Source of the DNA: Xylocopa sonorina
Lineage: Eukaryota > Arthropoda > Insecta > Hymenoptera > Apidae
NCBI RefSeq assembly: GCF_050948175.1
Contig: NW_027490093.1
Coordinates: forward strand, 2,914,001 to 2,978,000
Length of the DNA stretch: 64,000 bases
Direction: 5' to 3'
Every line of letters starts with the position of its first letter. The first letter of the stretch is position 1. The notes beneath the pieces are model-generated. The model was given only the letters and a program-made list of their open reading frames with translations, was not told the origin of the DNA and did no database searches. Positions 25,587 through 40,800 of the stretch are shown piece after piece. A program made the translations under genes and the position numbers.

Positions 25587-27451
25587 TAGACATCTCCAAA
25601 CGCTATTTCCTAGCAAGGAAGTGTCGCATATACATTCATCTGAAGTGAATACGAGGTATACATTACACTCCACAATGAATATTATATCTTATCATGAAAC
25701 ATAGAAATGAGATGCTATATGGCGATTTAAGAAGCATTAGAACTCTATTGCTTCGATACGTAGACATCTGCCAATGCTATTCCCTAGCAATGAAGTGTCG
25801 CATTTAAATTCATTTGAAGTATATGCGAGGTATACGAGACACTTCGCAATGAATATTATATCTTATCATGAAACATAGAAATGATATGCGATATCGCGAT
25901 TTAAGAAGCGTTAGAACTCTATTGCATCGATACGTAGACATCTGCAAACGCTACTTCTTAGCAAGGAAGTGTCGCATTTACATTCTTTTGAAGTGAAAAT
26001 GAGTTATACATGACACTCCACAATGAATATTATATCTTATCATGAAACATAGAAATGAAATGCGATATGGCGATTAAAGAAGCATTAGAATACTACTGCT
26101 TCGATACGTAGACATCTGCCAACGCTATTTCCTAGCAAGGAAGAGTCGCATTTACATTCATTTGAAGTGAATGCGAGGTATACATAACAATTCACAATGA
26201 ATATTATATCTTATCATGAAACATAGAAATGAGATGCGATTTGGCGATATAAGAAGCATTAGAATTCTATTGCCTCGATACGTAGACATCTGCCAACTCT
26301 ATTTCCTAGCAAGGAAGTGCCGCAATTACGTTCGTTTGAAGTGAATACGAGGTATACATGACACTCGATAGTGAATATTATATCTTATCATAAAATGTAG
26401 AAATGAGATGCGCTATGGCGTTTTAAGAAGCATTTGAAATCTATTGCTACGATACGTAGACATCTGCAAACGCTATTTCCTAGCAAGGAAGTGTCGCATT
26501 TACATTCTTTTGAACTGAATACGAAGTATACATAACACTGCACAATGAATATTATATCTGATCATGAAACATAAAAATGAGATGCGATATGGCGATTTAA
26601 GAAGCATTAGAACTCTGCTGCTTCGATACGTAGACATCTGCAAACGCTACTTCCTAGCAAGGAAGTGTCGCATTTCCATTCTTTTGAAGTGAATACGAGG
26701 TATACTTGACACTTCGCAATGAATATTATACCTTATCATGAAATATAGAAGTAAGATGCGATATGACGATTTAAGTCGCATTAGAACTCTACTGCTTCGA
26801 TACGTCGACATCTGCAAACGCTATTTCCAAGCAAGGAAGTGTCGCATTTACATTCTTTTGAAGTGAATACGAAGTATACATGACACTTCGCAATGAATAT
26901 TATATCTTATCATAAAACATTAATATGAGATGCGATATCTCGCTTTGAGCAGCATTAGAACTCTGTTGCTTCGACACGTAGACACCTGCCATCGCTATTT
27001 CCTATCAAGGAAGTGTCACATTTACATTCATCTGAAGCTTGTGCGAGGTATACAAGACACTTCGCACTGAATATTATATTTTATCATGAAGCATAGATAT
27101 GAGATGCGATATCGCGATTTAAGGAGCATTACAAATCTGTTGCTTCGATACGTAGACATCTGCAAACGCTACTTCCTAGCAAGGAAGTGTCACATTTACA
27201 TTCTTCTGAAGTGAATACGAGGTATACATAACACTGCACAATGAATATTATATCTTATCATGAAACATAGAAATGAGATGCGATATCGCGAATTTAGAAG
27301 CATTAGAAATCTATTTCTTCGATACGTAGACATCTGCAATCGCGATTTCCTAGCAGGGAAGTGTCGCATTTACATACAGTTGAAGCGTATGCGAGGTATA
27401 CATGACAATTCGCATTGAATATTATATCTTATTATGAAACACAGAAATGTA

Positions 27452-30400
27452 ATGCGATATCGCGTTTTAAGAAGCCTTAGAACTCTATTGCTACGATACG
27501 TAGACATCAGCAAACGCTATTTCCTACAAAGGAAGTGTCGCATTTACATTCTTTTGAAGCGATTACGAGATATACATAACACTGCACAATGAATATTACA
27601 TCTTATCATGAAACATAGAAATGAGATGCGATATCGCGATTTAAGGTGCATTAGAACTCTATTGCTTCGGTACGTAGACATCTGCAGACGCTATTTCCTA
27701 GCAACGAAGTGTCGCATTTACATTCTCTTGAAGTGAATACGAGGTATACATGACACTTGGCAATTAATATTGTATCTTATCATGAAACATACAAATGAGA
27801 TGCGATATCGCGTTTTAAGAAGAATTAGAACTCTATTTCTACGATACGTAGACATCTGCAGAAGCTATTTCCTAGCAACGAAGTGTCGCATTTACATTCT
27901 TTTGAAGTGTAGACAAGATATACATAACACTGCACAATAGATATTATATCTTATCATGAAACATAGAAATGAGATGCGATATCGCGATTTTAGAAGCATT
28001 AGAAATCTATTGCTTCGATACGTAGACATCAGGAAACGCTATTTCCTAGCAAGGAAGTGTCGCATTTACATCGTTTTGAAGTGAATACGAGGTATACATG
28101 ATACTTCGCAATGAATATAGTATCTTATCATGAAACATAGAAATGAGATGCCATATCGCGTTTTAAGAAGAATTAGAACCCTATTGCTACGATACATAGA
28201 CATCTGCAAACGCTATTTCCTAGCAAGGAAGTGGCGCATTATCATTCTTTTGAAGTGAATACGAGGTACAAATAACCCTGCACAATGAATATTATATCTT
28301 TTCATGAAACATAGAAATGAGATGCGATATCGCGATATAAGAAGGATTAGAACTCTATTGCTTCGACACGTAGACGTCTGCAAACGCTACTTCCTAGCAA
28401 GGCAGTGTCACATTTACATTCTTTTGATGTGAATACGACGCATACACGACACTTCGCAATGAATATTATATCATATCATGAAACATTAAAATGACATGCG
28501 AAATCTCGTCTTAAGAAGCATTATAACTCTGTCGCTTCGATACGTAGACATCTGCAAACGCTATTTCATATCAAGGAAGTGTTGCACTGACACTCTCTTG
28601 AAGTGATTACGAGGTATACATAACAGTCCACAATGAATATTATATCTTATCATGAAATACAGAAATGAGATGCGATATCGCGATTTATGATGCATTGGAA
28701 CTCTATTGCTTCGATACGTAGACATCTGCAAACGCTATTTCCTAGCAAGGTAGTGTCGCATTTACATTGATTTGAAGTGTAGACGAGATATACATAACAC
28801 TGCACAATGAATATTATATCTTATCATGAAACGTACAATTGAGGTGCGATATTGCGATTTAAGTAGCATTGGAACACTATTGTTTCGATACGTAGACATC
28901 TGCAGACGCTATTTCCTAGCAAGGAAGTGTTGCATTTACATTCTTTTGAAGTGAATTCGAGATATACATAACACTCCACAATGAATATTATATCTTATCA
29001 TGAAGCATATAAATGAGGAGCGATTTCGCGCTTTAAGAAGCATTAGAACTCTATTGCTACGATACGTAGACATCTGCAAACGCTATTTCCTAGGAAGGAA
29101 GTGTTGCATTTACAATCATTTGAAGTAAATACGAGGTATACATAAAAATCCACAAAGCATATTATATCTTATCATGTAACGTAGAATTGAGGTGCGATAT
29201 CGCGATTTAAGAGGCATTGGAATACTATTGCTTCGATACGTAGACATCTGCCAACGCAGCTTCCTTGCAAGGATGTGTGGCATTTACATTCTTTTGGACT
29301 GAATACGAAGTATACATGACACTACGCAATGAATAATATATCTTATAATGAATCATAGAAATGAGATGCGATATGGCGTTTTAAGTAGCATCAGAACTCT
29401 ATTGCTACGATTCGTAGACATCTGCAGACGCTATTTCCTATCAAGGAAGTGCCGCATTTACATACTTTTGAAGTGAATACGAGGTATACATAACACTCCA
29501 CAATGAATATTATATCTTATCATGAAACATAGAAATGAGATTCGATATGGCGTTTTAAGAACTCTATTACTACGATACGTAGACATCTGCAGACGCTATT
29601 TCCTAGCAAGGAAGTGTCGCATTTACATTCTTTTGAAGTGAATACGATGTATACGTAACACTCCACAATGAATATTATATCTTATCATGAAACATAGAAA
29701 TGAGATGCGATATCTCGTTTTAAGAAGCATTAGTACTCTATTGCTACGTAGATATCTGCAGACGCTATTTCCTAGCAAGGAAGTGACGCATTTACAATCT
29801 TTTGAAGTGAATACGAGGTATACATAACACTGCACAATGAATATTATAGCTTATCATGAAACGTAGAAATGAGATGCGATATCGCGTTTTAAGAAGCATC
29901 AGAACACTATTGCTACGATACGTAGACATCTGCAAACACTATTTGGTCGCAAGGAAGTGTCGCATTTACATTTTTTTAAAGTGAATACGAGGTATACATA
30001 ACACTCCACAATGAATATTATACTTTATCACGAAACATAGAAATGAAGTGCGATATCGCGATTTGAGAAGCATTAGATCTCTATTGCTTCGATACGGAGA
30101 CATCTGCAAGCGCTATTTCCTAGCAAGGAAGTATCGCAATTACATTCTTTTTAAGTGAATACGAGGTATACATAACACTGCACAATGAATATTATATCTT
30201 ATCATGAAACATAGAAATGAGATGCGATATCGCGAATTTGGAAGCATTAGAAATCTATTTCTTCGATACGTAGACATCTGCAATCGCGATTTCCTAGCAG
30301 GGAAGTGTCGCATTTACATTGTTTTCAAGTGAATACGAAGTACACATGACATTTCGCAATGAATATTGAATCTTATCATGAAACATAGAAATGAGATGCG

Positions 30401-33400
30401 ATATCGCGTTTTAAGAAGAATTAAAATTCTATTGCTTCAATACGTAGACATCTGCCAACGCTATTTCCTAGCAAGGATGTGTCGCATTTACATTCTTTTG
30501 AAGTGAATACGAGGTTATAATAACACTCCACAATGAATATTATATCTTATCATGAAACATAGAAATGAGATGCGATATCGCGATTTAGGCAGCATTAGAA
30601 CTCTATTGCTTCGATACCTAGACATCTGCAAACGCTACTTCCTAGCAAGGAAGTGTCGCATTTACATGCATTTGAAGTGTATGCGAGGTATACAAGACAC
30701 TTCGCAATGAATATTATATCTTATCATGAAACATAGAAATGAGATGCGATATCGCGATTTAAGCAGCATTAGAACTCTATTGCTTCGATACCTAGACATC
30801 TGCAAACGCCATTTCCTACCAAGGAAGTGTCGCACTTACATTCTTTTGAAGTGAATTCGAGGTATACATGACACTTTGCAATGAGTATTATATTTTATCA
30901 TGAAACATAGAAATGAGATGCGATATCGCGTTTTAAGAAGCATTGGAATACTATTGCTTCGATACGTAGACATCTACAAACGCTACTTCCTTGCAAGGAT
31001 GTGTCGCATTTACATTCTTTTGAAGTGAATACAAGGTATACATAACACTCCACAATGAATATTATATCTTATCATGATTCATAGAAATGAGATGCGATAT
31101 CGAGGTTTAAGAAGCATTAGAAATCTATTGCTTCGATACGTAGACATCTGGAAACGTAATTTTCTAGGAAGGAAGTGTCGGGTTTACATTCATTTGAAGT
31201 GTGTGCGAGGTATACATGACACTTCGCAATGAATATTATATCATATCATGAAACATAGAAATGAGATGCGATATCGCGATTTATGAAGCATCAGAACACT
31301 ATTGCTACGATACGTAGACATCTGCAAACGCTATTTCCTAGCAAGGAAGTTTGGCATTTACATTCATTGGATGTGTGTGCGAGGTATACATAACACTTCG
31401 CAATGAATACTACGTCTTATCATGAAACATAGAAATGTGAATCGATATCGCGTTTTAAGAAGCATTAGAATTCTATTGCTTCGATACGTAGACATATGCA
31501 GACCCTTTTTCCCAGCAAGGAAGTGTCGCATTTACATTCTTCCGTACTGAATACGAGGTATACTTAACACTCCACAATGAATATTATATCTTATCATGAA
31601 ACCAAGTAATGAGGATCGATTTCGCATTTTAAGAAGCTTTAGAACTCCTTTGCTACGATACGTAGACATCTGCAAAAGCTATTTAATAGCAAGGAAGAGT
31701 CGCACCTACATTCTTTTGGTGTGAATACGAGGTATACATAACACTCCACAGTGAATATTATATCTTGTCATGAAATATAGGAATGAGATGCAATATCGCG
31801 ATTTAAGAAGCATTAGAACTCTATTGCTTCGATACCCAGATATCTGCAAACGCTAACTCTCAGGAAGGAAGTGTCGCACTTACATTCTTATAAAGTGAAT
31901 ACTAGGTATTCATAACACTCCACAATGAATATTATATCTTGTCATGAAACACAAAAATGAGATGCGATATGGCGATTTAAGAAGCATTAGAACACTTTTG
32001 CTTCGATACGTAGACACCTGCAAACGCTATTTCCTACCAAGGAAGTATCGCATTTACATTCATTTGAAGTGAATGCGAGGTATACATAACACTCCACACT
32101 GAATATTATATCTTATCATGAAACATAGAAAGGAGATGCTATAAAGCGATCTAAAAAGCATTAGAACTCTGTTGCTACGATACGTAGACATCTGCAAAAG
32201 CTATATAATAGCAAGGAAGAGTCGCACTTACATTCTTTTGATGTGAATACGAGGTATACATAACACTCCACAGTGAATATTATATCTTGTCATGAAATAT
32301 AGGAATGCGATGCGATATCGCGATTTAAGAAGCATTAGAACACTTTTGCTTCGATACGTAGACATCTCCAAACGCTATTTCCTAGCAAGGAAGTGTCGCA
32401 TATACATTCATCTGAAGTGAATACGAGGTATACATTACACTCCACAATGAATATTATATCTTATCATGAAACATAGAAATGAGATGCTATATGGCGATTT
32501 AAGAAGCATTAGAACTCTATTGCTTCGATACGTAGACATCTGCCAATGCTATTCCCTAGCAATGAAGTGTCGCATTTAAATTCATTTGAAGTATATGCGA
32601 GGTATACGAGACACTTCGCAATGAATATTATATCTTATCATGAAACATAGAAATGATATGCGATATCGCGATTTAAGAAGCGTTAGAACTCTATTGCATC
32701 GATACGTAGACATCTGCAAACGCTACTTCTTAGCAAGGAAGTGTCGCATTTACATTCTTTTGAAGTGAAAATGAGTTATACATGACACTCCACAATGAAT
32801 ATTATATCTTATCATGAAACATAGAAATGAAATGCGATATGGCGATTAAAGAAGCATTAGAATACTACTGCTTCGATACGTAGACATCTGCCAACGCTAT
32901 TTCCTAGCAAGAAAGAGTCGCATTTACATTCATTTGAAGTGAATGCGAGGTATACATAACAATTCACAATGAATATTATATCTTATCATGAAACATAGAA
33001 ATGAGATGCGATTTGGCGATATAAGAAGCATTAGAATTCTATTGCCTCGATACGTAGACATCTGCCAACTCTATTTCCTAGCAAGGAAGTGCCGCAATTA
33101 CGTTCGTTTGAAGTGAATACGAGGTATACATGACACTCGATAGTGAATATTATATCTTATCATAAAATGTAGAAATGAGATGCGCTATGGCGTTTTAAGA
33201 AGCATTTGAAATCTATTGCTACGATACGTAGACATCTGCAAACGCTATTTCCTAGCAAGGAAGTGTCGCATTTACATTCTTTTGAACTGAATACGAAGTA
33301 TACATAACACTGCACAATGAATATTATATCTGATCATGAAACATAAAAATGAGATGCGATATGGCGATTTAAGAAGCATTAGAACTCTGCTGCTTCGATA

Positions 33401-34223
33401 CGTAGACATCTGCAAACGCTACTTCCTAGCAAGGAAGTGTCGCATTTCCATTCTTTTGAAGTGAATACGAGGTATACTTGACACTTCGCAATGAATATTA
33501 TACCTTATCATGAAATATAGAAGTAAGATGCGATATGACGATTTAAGTCGCATTAGAACTCTACTGCTTCGATACGTCGACATCTGCAAACGCTATTTCC
33601 AAGCAAGGAAGTGTCGCATTTACATTCTTTTGAAGTGAATACGAAGTATACATGACACTTCGCAATGAATATTATATCTTATCATAAAACATTAATATGA
33701 GATGCGATATCTCGCTTTGAGCAGCATTAGAACTCTGTTGCTTCGACACGTAGACACCTGCCATCGCTATTTCCTATCAAGGAAGTGTCACATTTACATT
33801 CATCTGAAGCTTGTGCGAGGTATACAAGACACTTCGCACTGAATATTATATTTTATCATGAAGCATAGATATGAGATGCGATATCGCGATTTAAGGAGCA
33901 TTACAAATCTGTTGCTTCGATACGTAGACATCTGCAAACGCTACTTCCTAGCAAGGAAGTGTCACATTTACATTCTTCTGAAGTGAATACGAGGTATACA
34001 TAACACTGCACAATGAATATTATATCTTATCATGAAACATAGAAATGAGATGCGATATCGCGAATTTAGAAGCATTAGAAATCTATTTCTTCGATACGTA
34101 GACATCTGCAATCGCGATTTCCTAGCAGGGAAGTGTCGCATTTACATACAGTTGAAGCGTATGCGAGGTATACATGACAATTCGCATTGAATATTATATC
34201 TTATTATGAAACACAGAAATGTA
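27452..34223 (+). repeat. Large repeat unit 2, copy 2 (6772 bp, one monomer short)
   Basis: This copy matches 20506-27451 at an offset of 6946 up to 31791 and at 6772 after it, a step of exactly 174 bp. The step falls inside GAATGAGATGCAATATCGCG at 31781-31800. Other differences are scattered single bases, for example GATATCGAGG near 31098 against GATATCGCG in copy 1, and CAAGAAAGAG near 32908 against CAAGGAAGAG. After about 34240 the copy ends: GAAGCATTAGAACACC replaces the next unit's GAAGCCTTAG. Confidence 0.93.
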
Positions 34224-34974
34224 ATGCGATATCGCGTTTTAAGAAGCATTAGAACACCATTGCTACGATACGTAGACATCTGTCGACGCTATTTCCTAGC
34301 AAGGAAGTGTCGCATTTACATTCTTTTGAAGTGAATACGAGGTATACATAACAATTCACAATGAATATTATATCTTATCATGAAACATAGAAATGAGATG
34401 CGATTTGGCGATATAAGAAGCATTAGAACTCTATTGCTTCAATACGTAGACATCTGCCAACGCTATTTCCTAGCAAGGAAGTGCCGCAATTACGTTCGTT
34501 TGAAGTGAATACGTGGTATACATGACACTCCGCAGTGAATATTATATCTTATCATAAAACGTAGAAATGAGATGCGATATCTCGTTTTAAGAAGCATTAG
34601 AACTATGTTGCTTCGATACGTAGACATCTGCAGACGCTTATTCCTAGCAAGGAAGAGTCGCATTTACATTCTTTTGAAATGAATACGAGGTATACATTAC
34701 ACTCCACAATGAATATTATATCTTGTCATGAAACATAGAAATGAGATGCGATATCGCGAATTAAAAGGCATTATAAATCTATTGGGACGATACGTAGACA
34801 TCTGCAAACGCTATTTCCTAGCAAGGAAGTGTAGCATTTACATTCATTTGAAGTGTATGCGAGGTATACAAGACACTTCGCAATGAATATTACATCTTAT
34901 CATGAAACATATAAATGAGATGCGATATCGTGTTTTAAGAAGCATTAGAACACTATTGCTACGATACGTAGACA

Positions 34975-35485
34975 TCTGCCGTCGCTATTTCCTAGGAAGG
35001 AAGTGTCGCATTTACATTCGTTTGAATTGTACGCGAGGTATACATGACACTTCGCAATGAATATTATATCTTATCATGTAACATAGAAATGGGTTGCGAT
35101 ATCGCGTTTTAAGAAGCATTGGAACTCTATTGCTTCGATACGTAGACATCTGCAAACGCTATTTCCTAGCAGGGAAGTGTGGCATTTACATTCTTCTGAA
35201 GTGTAGACGTGGTATCCATATCACTGCACAATGAATATTATATCCTATCATGAAACATAGAAATGAGATGCGATATCGCGATTTAATAAGCATTAGAACT
35301 CTAATGCTACGATACGTAGACATCTGCCATCGTAATTTCCTAGGAAGGAAGTGTCGCGTTTACATTCGTTTGAATTGTACGCGAGGTAAACATGACACTA
35401 CGCAATGAATATTATATCTTATCATGTAACATAGAAATGAGTTGCGATATCGCGTTTTAAGAAGCATTGGAACACTATTGCTTCA
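34975..35485 (+). repeat. Dimer duplication (348 bp)
   Basis: The rare string CGTTTGAATTGTACGCGAGG, followed by ATCATGTAACATAG, GGTTGCGATATCGCG or AGTTGCGATATCGCG, and GCATTGGAAC, occurs from 34975 and again 348 bp later. Single-base changes include GTATACATGAC against GTAAACATGAC. The second member extends to about 35485 before the sequences part. Confidence 0.83.
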
Positions 35486-37076
35486 ACACGTAGACATCTG
35501 CAAACGCTATTTCCTAGCAAGGAAGTTTTGCATTTACAATCTTTTGAAAGGAATACGAGGTATACATGACACTCCGCAAAGAGTATTATATCTTATCGTA
35601 AAAGACAGAAATGAGATGCGATATCTCGTTCTAAGAAGCATTATAACTCTGTTGCTTCGATACGTAGACATCTGGAAACGCTACTTCCTAGCATGGAAGT
35701 GTCGCATTTACATTCATATGAAGTGTATCCGAGGTATACATGACACTTTGAAATGAATATTATATCTTATCATGAAACATAGAAATGAGATGCGATATCG
35801 CGATTTAAGAAGCATTAGTATTCCTTGGCTTCGATACGTAGACATCTGGAAATGTAATTTCCTAGAAAGGATGTGTCGCATTTACATTCATTTGAAGTGT
35901 AGAAGAGGAATACATAACACTTCGTAATGGATATTATATCTTATCATGAGACATAGAAATGAGATGCGATATCGCGTTTTAAGAAGCTTTAGAACTCTAT
36001 TGCTTCGATACGTAGACATCTGGAAACGTAATTTCCTAGAAAGGAAGTATCGCATTTACATTCATTTGACGTGTGGAGGAGGAATACATAACGCTTCGCA
36101 ATGAATATTATATCTTATCATGAAACGTTGAAATGAGATGTGATATCTTGATTTAAGAAGCATTAGAACTCTATTGCTTCGATACGCAGACATCTGCAAA
36201 CGCTATTTCCTAGCAAGGAAGTGCCGCATTTACATTCATTTGAAGTGTAGACGAGATACACATTTACACTGCACAATGAATATTATATCCTTTCATGAAA
36301 CATAGGAATGAGATGCGATATCACGATTTAAGAAGCATTAGATCTCTATTGCTTCGATACGTAGACGTCTGCAAACGCTATTTCCTGGCAAGAAAGGGTG
36401 GCTCTTGCATTCATTTGAAGTGTAGACAAGGTATACATAACACTTCGCACGAATATTGTATCTTATCATGAAACATAGGAATGAGATGCGACATCGCGTC
36501 CAAAGGAGCATTAGAACTTCATTGCTTCGATATGTAGACATATGGAAACGCATTCTCTAGAAAGGATGTGTGGCACTTACATTCTTTTGATGAGTAGACG
36601 AGGTATACGTCACACTTCGCAATGAATATTATATCTTATCATGAAACATAGAAATGAGATCCGATATGACGATTTAAGAAGCTTTACAATTCTATTGCTT
36701 CGATACGTAGACATCTGCAAACGCCATTTCCTAGCAAGGAAGTGTCGCACTTACATTCTTTTGAAGTGAATACGAGGTATACATGACACTTCGCAATGAA
36801 AATTATATCTCATCACGGCACATAGAAATGATATGCGATATCGCGTTTTAAGAAGCGCTAGAACCCTATTGCGACGGTACGTAGATATCTGCAAACGCTA
36901 TTTCCTAGCAAGGAAGTGTCGGATTTACATCCATTTGAAGTTTATGCGAGGTATAAGCGACACTTCGCAATGAATATTATATCGTATCATGAAACATAGA
37001 AATGAGCGGCGATATTGCGTTTTAAGAAGCATTAGAACTCTATTGCTACGATACGTAGACATCTGGAAACGCATTT

Positions 37077-37171
37077 CCTGACAAGGACGTGTGGCATTTA
37101 CATTCTTTTGAAGTGTAGACGAAGAATACATAACTATTGCTTCGATACGAGGACATCTGCAAACTCTATTT
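37077..37171 (+). repeat. Truncated 95-bp monomer (79-bp internal deletion)
   Basis: Two successive CCT(A/G)-type landmarks lie only 95 bp apart (37077 and 37172) instead of 174. Near 37132 the sequence GAATACATAAC runs straight into TATTGCTTCGATACG. It therefore skips the AATATT region, the conserved CATGAAACATAG stretch, the GCGATATCGC palindrome and GAAGCATTAG. It is the largest departure from monomer length that I found in the window. Confidence 0.9.
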
Positions 37172-37876
37172 CCTAGCAAGGAAGTGTCGCATTTACATTC
37201 TTTTGAAGTGAATACGAGGTATACATAACACTCCACCATGAATATTATATCTTATCATGAAACACAGAAATGTGGAGCGATTTCGCGTCTTAAGAAGCAT
37301 TAGAAATCTATTGCTTCGATACGTAGACATCTGCAGACGCTATTACCTAGCAAGGAAGTGTCGCATTTACCATCTTTCGAAGTGAATACGAGGTATACAT
37401 AACAATCCACAATGAAAATTATATCTTATCATGAAGCATATAAATGAGGAGCGATTTCGCGTTTTAAGAAGCATTAGATATCTATTGCTACGACACGTAG
37501 ACATCTGCAGACGCTACTTCCTAGCAAGGAAGTGTCGCATTTACATTCTTTTGAAGTGAATACGAGGTATACATAACACTTCGCAATGAATATTATATCT
37601 CATCATGAAACATAGAAATCAGATGCGACATCACGATTTAAGAAGCATTAGAACTCTATTGCTTCGAAACGGAGACATCTGCAAACGCTACTTCCTAGTA
37701 AGGAAGTGTCGCATTTACATTCTTTTGACGTGGATACGAGGTATAGATAACATTCCACAATGAATATTATATCTTATCATGAAACGTAGAAATGGGGTGC
37801 GATATCGCGTTTTAAGATGCATTAGAACTCTATTGTTTCGATACGTAGACACCTACAAACGCTATTCCCTAGCAAA

Positions 37877-40800
37877 GAAGTGTCGCATTTACAATCATTT
37901 GAAGCGTATGCGAGGTATACATGACACATCGCAATGTATATTATATCTTATCATGAAACATAGAAATGAGATGCTATATCGCGTTTTAAGAAGCATTAGA
38001 TCTCCATTTCTATGATACGTAGACATCTGCAGACGCTATTTCCTAGCAAGCAAGTGTCGCATTTACATTTCTTTGAAGTGAATATGAGGTGTACGTGACC
38101 CTTCGCAATGAATATTATATCTTATCATGAAACATAGAAATGGGATCCGATATCGCGTCTTATGAGGCGTTAGAACACTATTTCTACGATACGTAGACAT
38201 CTGCAAACGCTATTTCCTAGCAAGGAAGTGTCGCATTTACATTCATTTGAAGTGTATCCGATGTATATGTGATACTTCGCAATGAATAATATATCTTACC
38301 ATGAAACATAGGAATGAGATGCGATATCTCGTTCTAAGAAGCATTAGAACCCTTTTGCTTCGATACGTAGATATCTGCAAACGCTATTTCCTAGAAAGGA
38401 AGTGTCGCATTTACATTCATTAGAAGTGAATACGAGGAATACATGAAACTTCGCAATGAATATTATATCTTATCATGTAACATAGAAATGAGATGCGATA
38501 TCCCGTTTCAAGAAGCATTAGAACTCTATTGCTTCGAAACGTAGACATTTGCAATCGCTATTCCCTAGCAAAGAAGTGTCGCATTTACATTCCTTTGAAG
38601 TGAATGCGAGGTATACATAGGACTCCACAATGAATATTATATCTTATCATGAAGCATATAAATAGAAGCGGTTTCGCGTTTTAAGAAGCATTAGAACTCT
38701 ATTGCTACGATACGTAGATATCTGCTGACGCTATTTCCTAGCAACGAAGTGTCGCAATTACAATCTTTTGAAGTGAATACGAGGTATACATAACACTCCA
38801 CAATGAATATTATATCTTATCATGAAACACAAAAATGAGATGCGATATGGCGATTTAAGAAGCATTAGAACACTTTTGCTTCGATACGTAGACAATCTGC
38901 AAACGCTATTTCCTATCAAGGAAGTGTCGCATTTGCATTCATTTGAAGTGAATGCGAGGTATACATAGCACTCCACACTGAATATTATATCTTATCATGA
39001 AACATAGAAAGGAGATGCTGTGTAGCGATCTAAAAAGCATTAGAACTCTGTTGCTACGATACGTAGACATCTGCAAAAGCTATTTAATAGCAAGGAAGAG
39101 TCGCACTTACATTCTTTTGATGTGAATACGAGGTATACATAACACTCCACAGTGAATATTATATCTTGTCATGAAACATAGAAATGAGATGCGATATCGC
39201 GATTTAAAAGGCAATATAAATCTATTGGGACGATACGTAGACATTTGCAAACGCTATTTAATAGCAAGGAAGTGTCGCATTTACATTCATTTGAAGTTTG
39301 TGGGAGGTATAAGTGACACTTCGCAATAAATATTATATCTTATCATGAAACATAGACGTGAGACGCGATATCGCGTTTTAAGAAGCATAAGATCTCTATT
39401 GCTACGATACGTAGACATCTGCAAACGCTATTTCCTAGCAAGGAAGTGTCGCATTTACATACATTTGAAGTGAACACGAGGTATAAGTGACACTTCGCAA
39501 TAAATATTATATCTAATCATGAAACATAGAAATGAGATGCGTTATCGCGTTTTCAGAAGCATTAGATCTCTATTGCTACGATACGTAGACATCTGCAAAC
39601 GCTATTTCCTTGCAATGAAGTGCCACATTTACATTCTTTTCAAGTGAATACGAGGTACACTTGACACTTCGCAATGAATATTATATATTACCATGAAGCA
39701 TAGAAATTAGATGCGATTTTGTGTTTTAAGAAGCGTTAGAACCCCTTTCCTTCGATACGGAGACATCTGCAAACGCTATTTCCTAGCAAGGAAGTGTCGC
39801 ATTTACATTCTTTTGAAGTGAATACGAGGTATACATGACACTTCGCAATGGATATTATCAATTATCATGAAACATAGAAGTGAAATGCGATATCACGTTT
39901 TAAGAAGCATTAGAACACCTGCTACGATACGTAGACATCTGCAAACGCTATTTCCTAGCAAGGAAATGTCGCATTTACATTCTTTTGAAGTAAATGCGAT
40001 GTATACATAACATTGCACAATGCATATTATATCTTATCATGAAACATAGAAATGAGGTGCGATATGGCGATTTACGAAGCATTAGAACTCTATTGCTTCG
40101 ATACGTAGACATCTACAAACGCTATTTCCTAGCAAGGAAGTGTCGCATTCTCAATCTTTTGAAACGAATACGAGGTATACATAACAATCCACAATGAATA
40201 TTATATCTTATCATGAAACATAGAAATGAGATGCGATATCGCGGTTTATGAAGCATTAGAACTCTATTGTTTCGATACGTAGACGTCTGCAAACGCTACT
40301 TCCTAGCAAGGAAGTGTCGCATTTACATTCTTTTGAAGTGAATACGAGGTATATATAACACTCCAGAATGAATATTATATCTTATCATGAAACATAGAAA
40401 TGAGATTCGATATGGCGTTTTAAGAAGCATTAGAACTCTATTACTACGATACGTAGACATCTGCAGACGCTATTTCCTAGCAAGGAAGTGTCGCATTTAC
40501 ATTCTTTTGAAGTGAATACGAGGTATACGTAACACTCCACAATGAATATTATATCTTATCATGAAACATAGAAATGAGATGCGATATCTCGTTTTAAGAA
40601 GCATTAGTACTCTATTGCTACGTAGATATCTGCAGACGCTATTTCCTAGCAAGGAAGTGACGCATTTACAATCTTTTGAAGTGAATACGATGTATACATA
40701 ACACTGCACAATGAATATTATAGCTTATCATGAAACGTAGAAATGAGATGCGATATCGCGTTTTAAGAAGCATCAGAACTCTATTGCTACGATACGTAGA

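Larger units (their letters stand above)
20506..27451 (+). repeat. Large repeat unit 2, copy 1 (6946 bp, about 40 monomers)
   Basis: The sequence recurs 6946 bp downstream, for example GAAGCC-TTAGAACTC (TTAG at 20531 and 27477). The unit is 40 x 174 minus 14. Two small deletions shared by both copies account for this exactly: 9 bases missing in TTTTAAGAACTCTATTAC near 22608, and 5 bases missing in GCTACGTAGATATC near 22797. The unit contains blocks E (about 22480-23960), F (about 25155-25530) and G (about 26650-27090), which have diverged relatives in the 37.9-56.3 kb mosaic. The edges are fixed only to within about 25 bp. Confidence 0.93.
34224..37876 (+). repeat. Diverged satellite zone between large units 2 and 3
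   Basis: About 21 monomers of mixed subtypes. One monomer pair near 34321-34580 is an older relative of about 32940-33190, sharing GATTTGGCGATATAAG and GTGCCGCAATTACGTTCG. The zone also contains a dimer duplication (34975-35485), adjacent monomers of the GTAATTTCCTAGAAAGG subtype (about 35850 and 36020) and a 95-bp truncated monomer (37077-37171). No non-satellite sequence is present. Confidence 0.87.
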
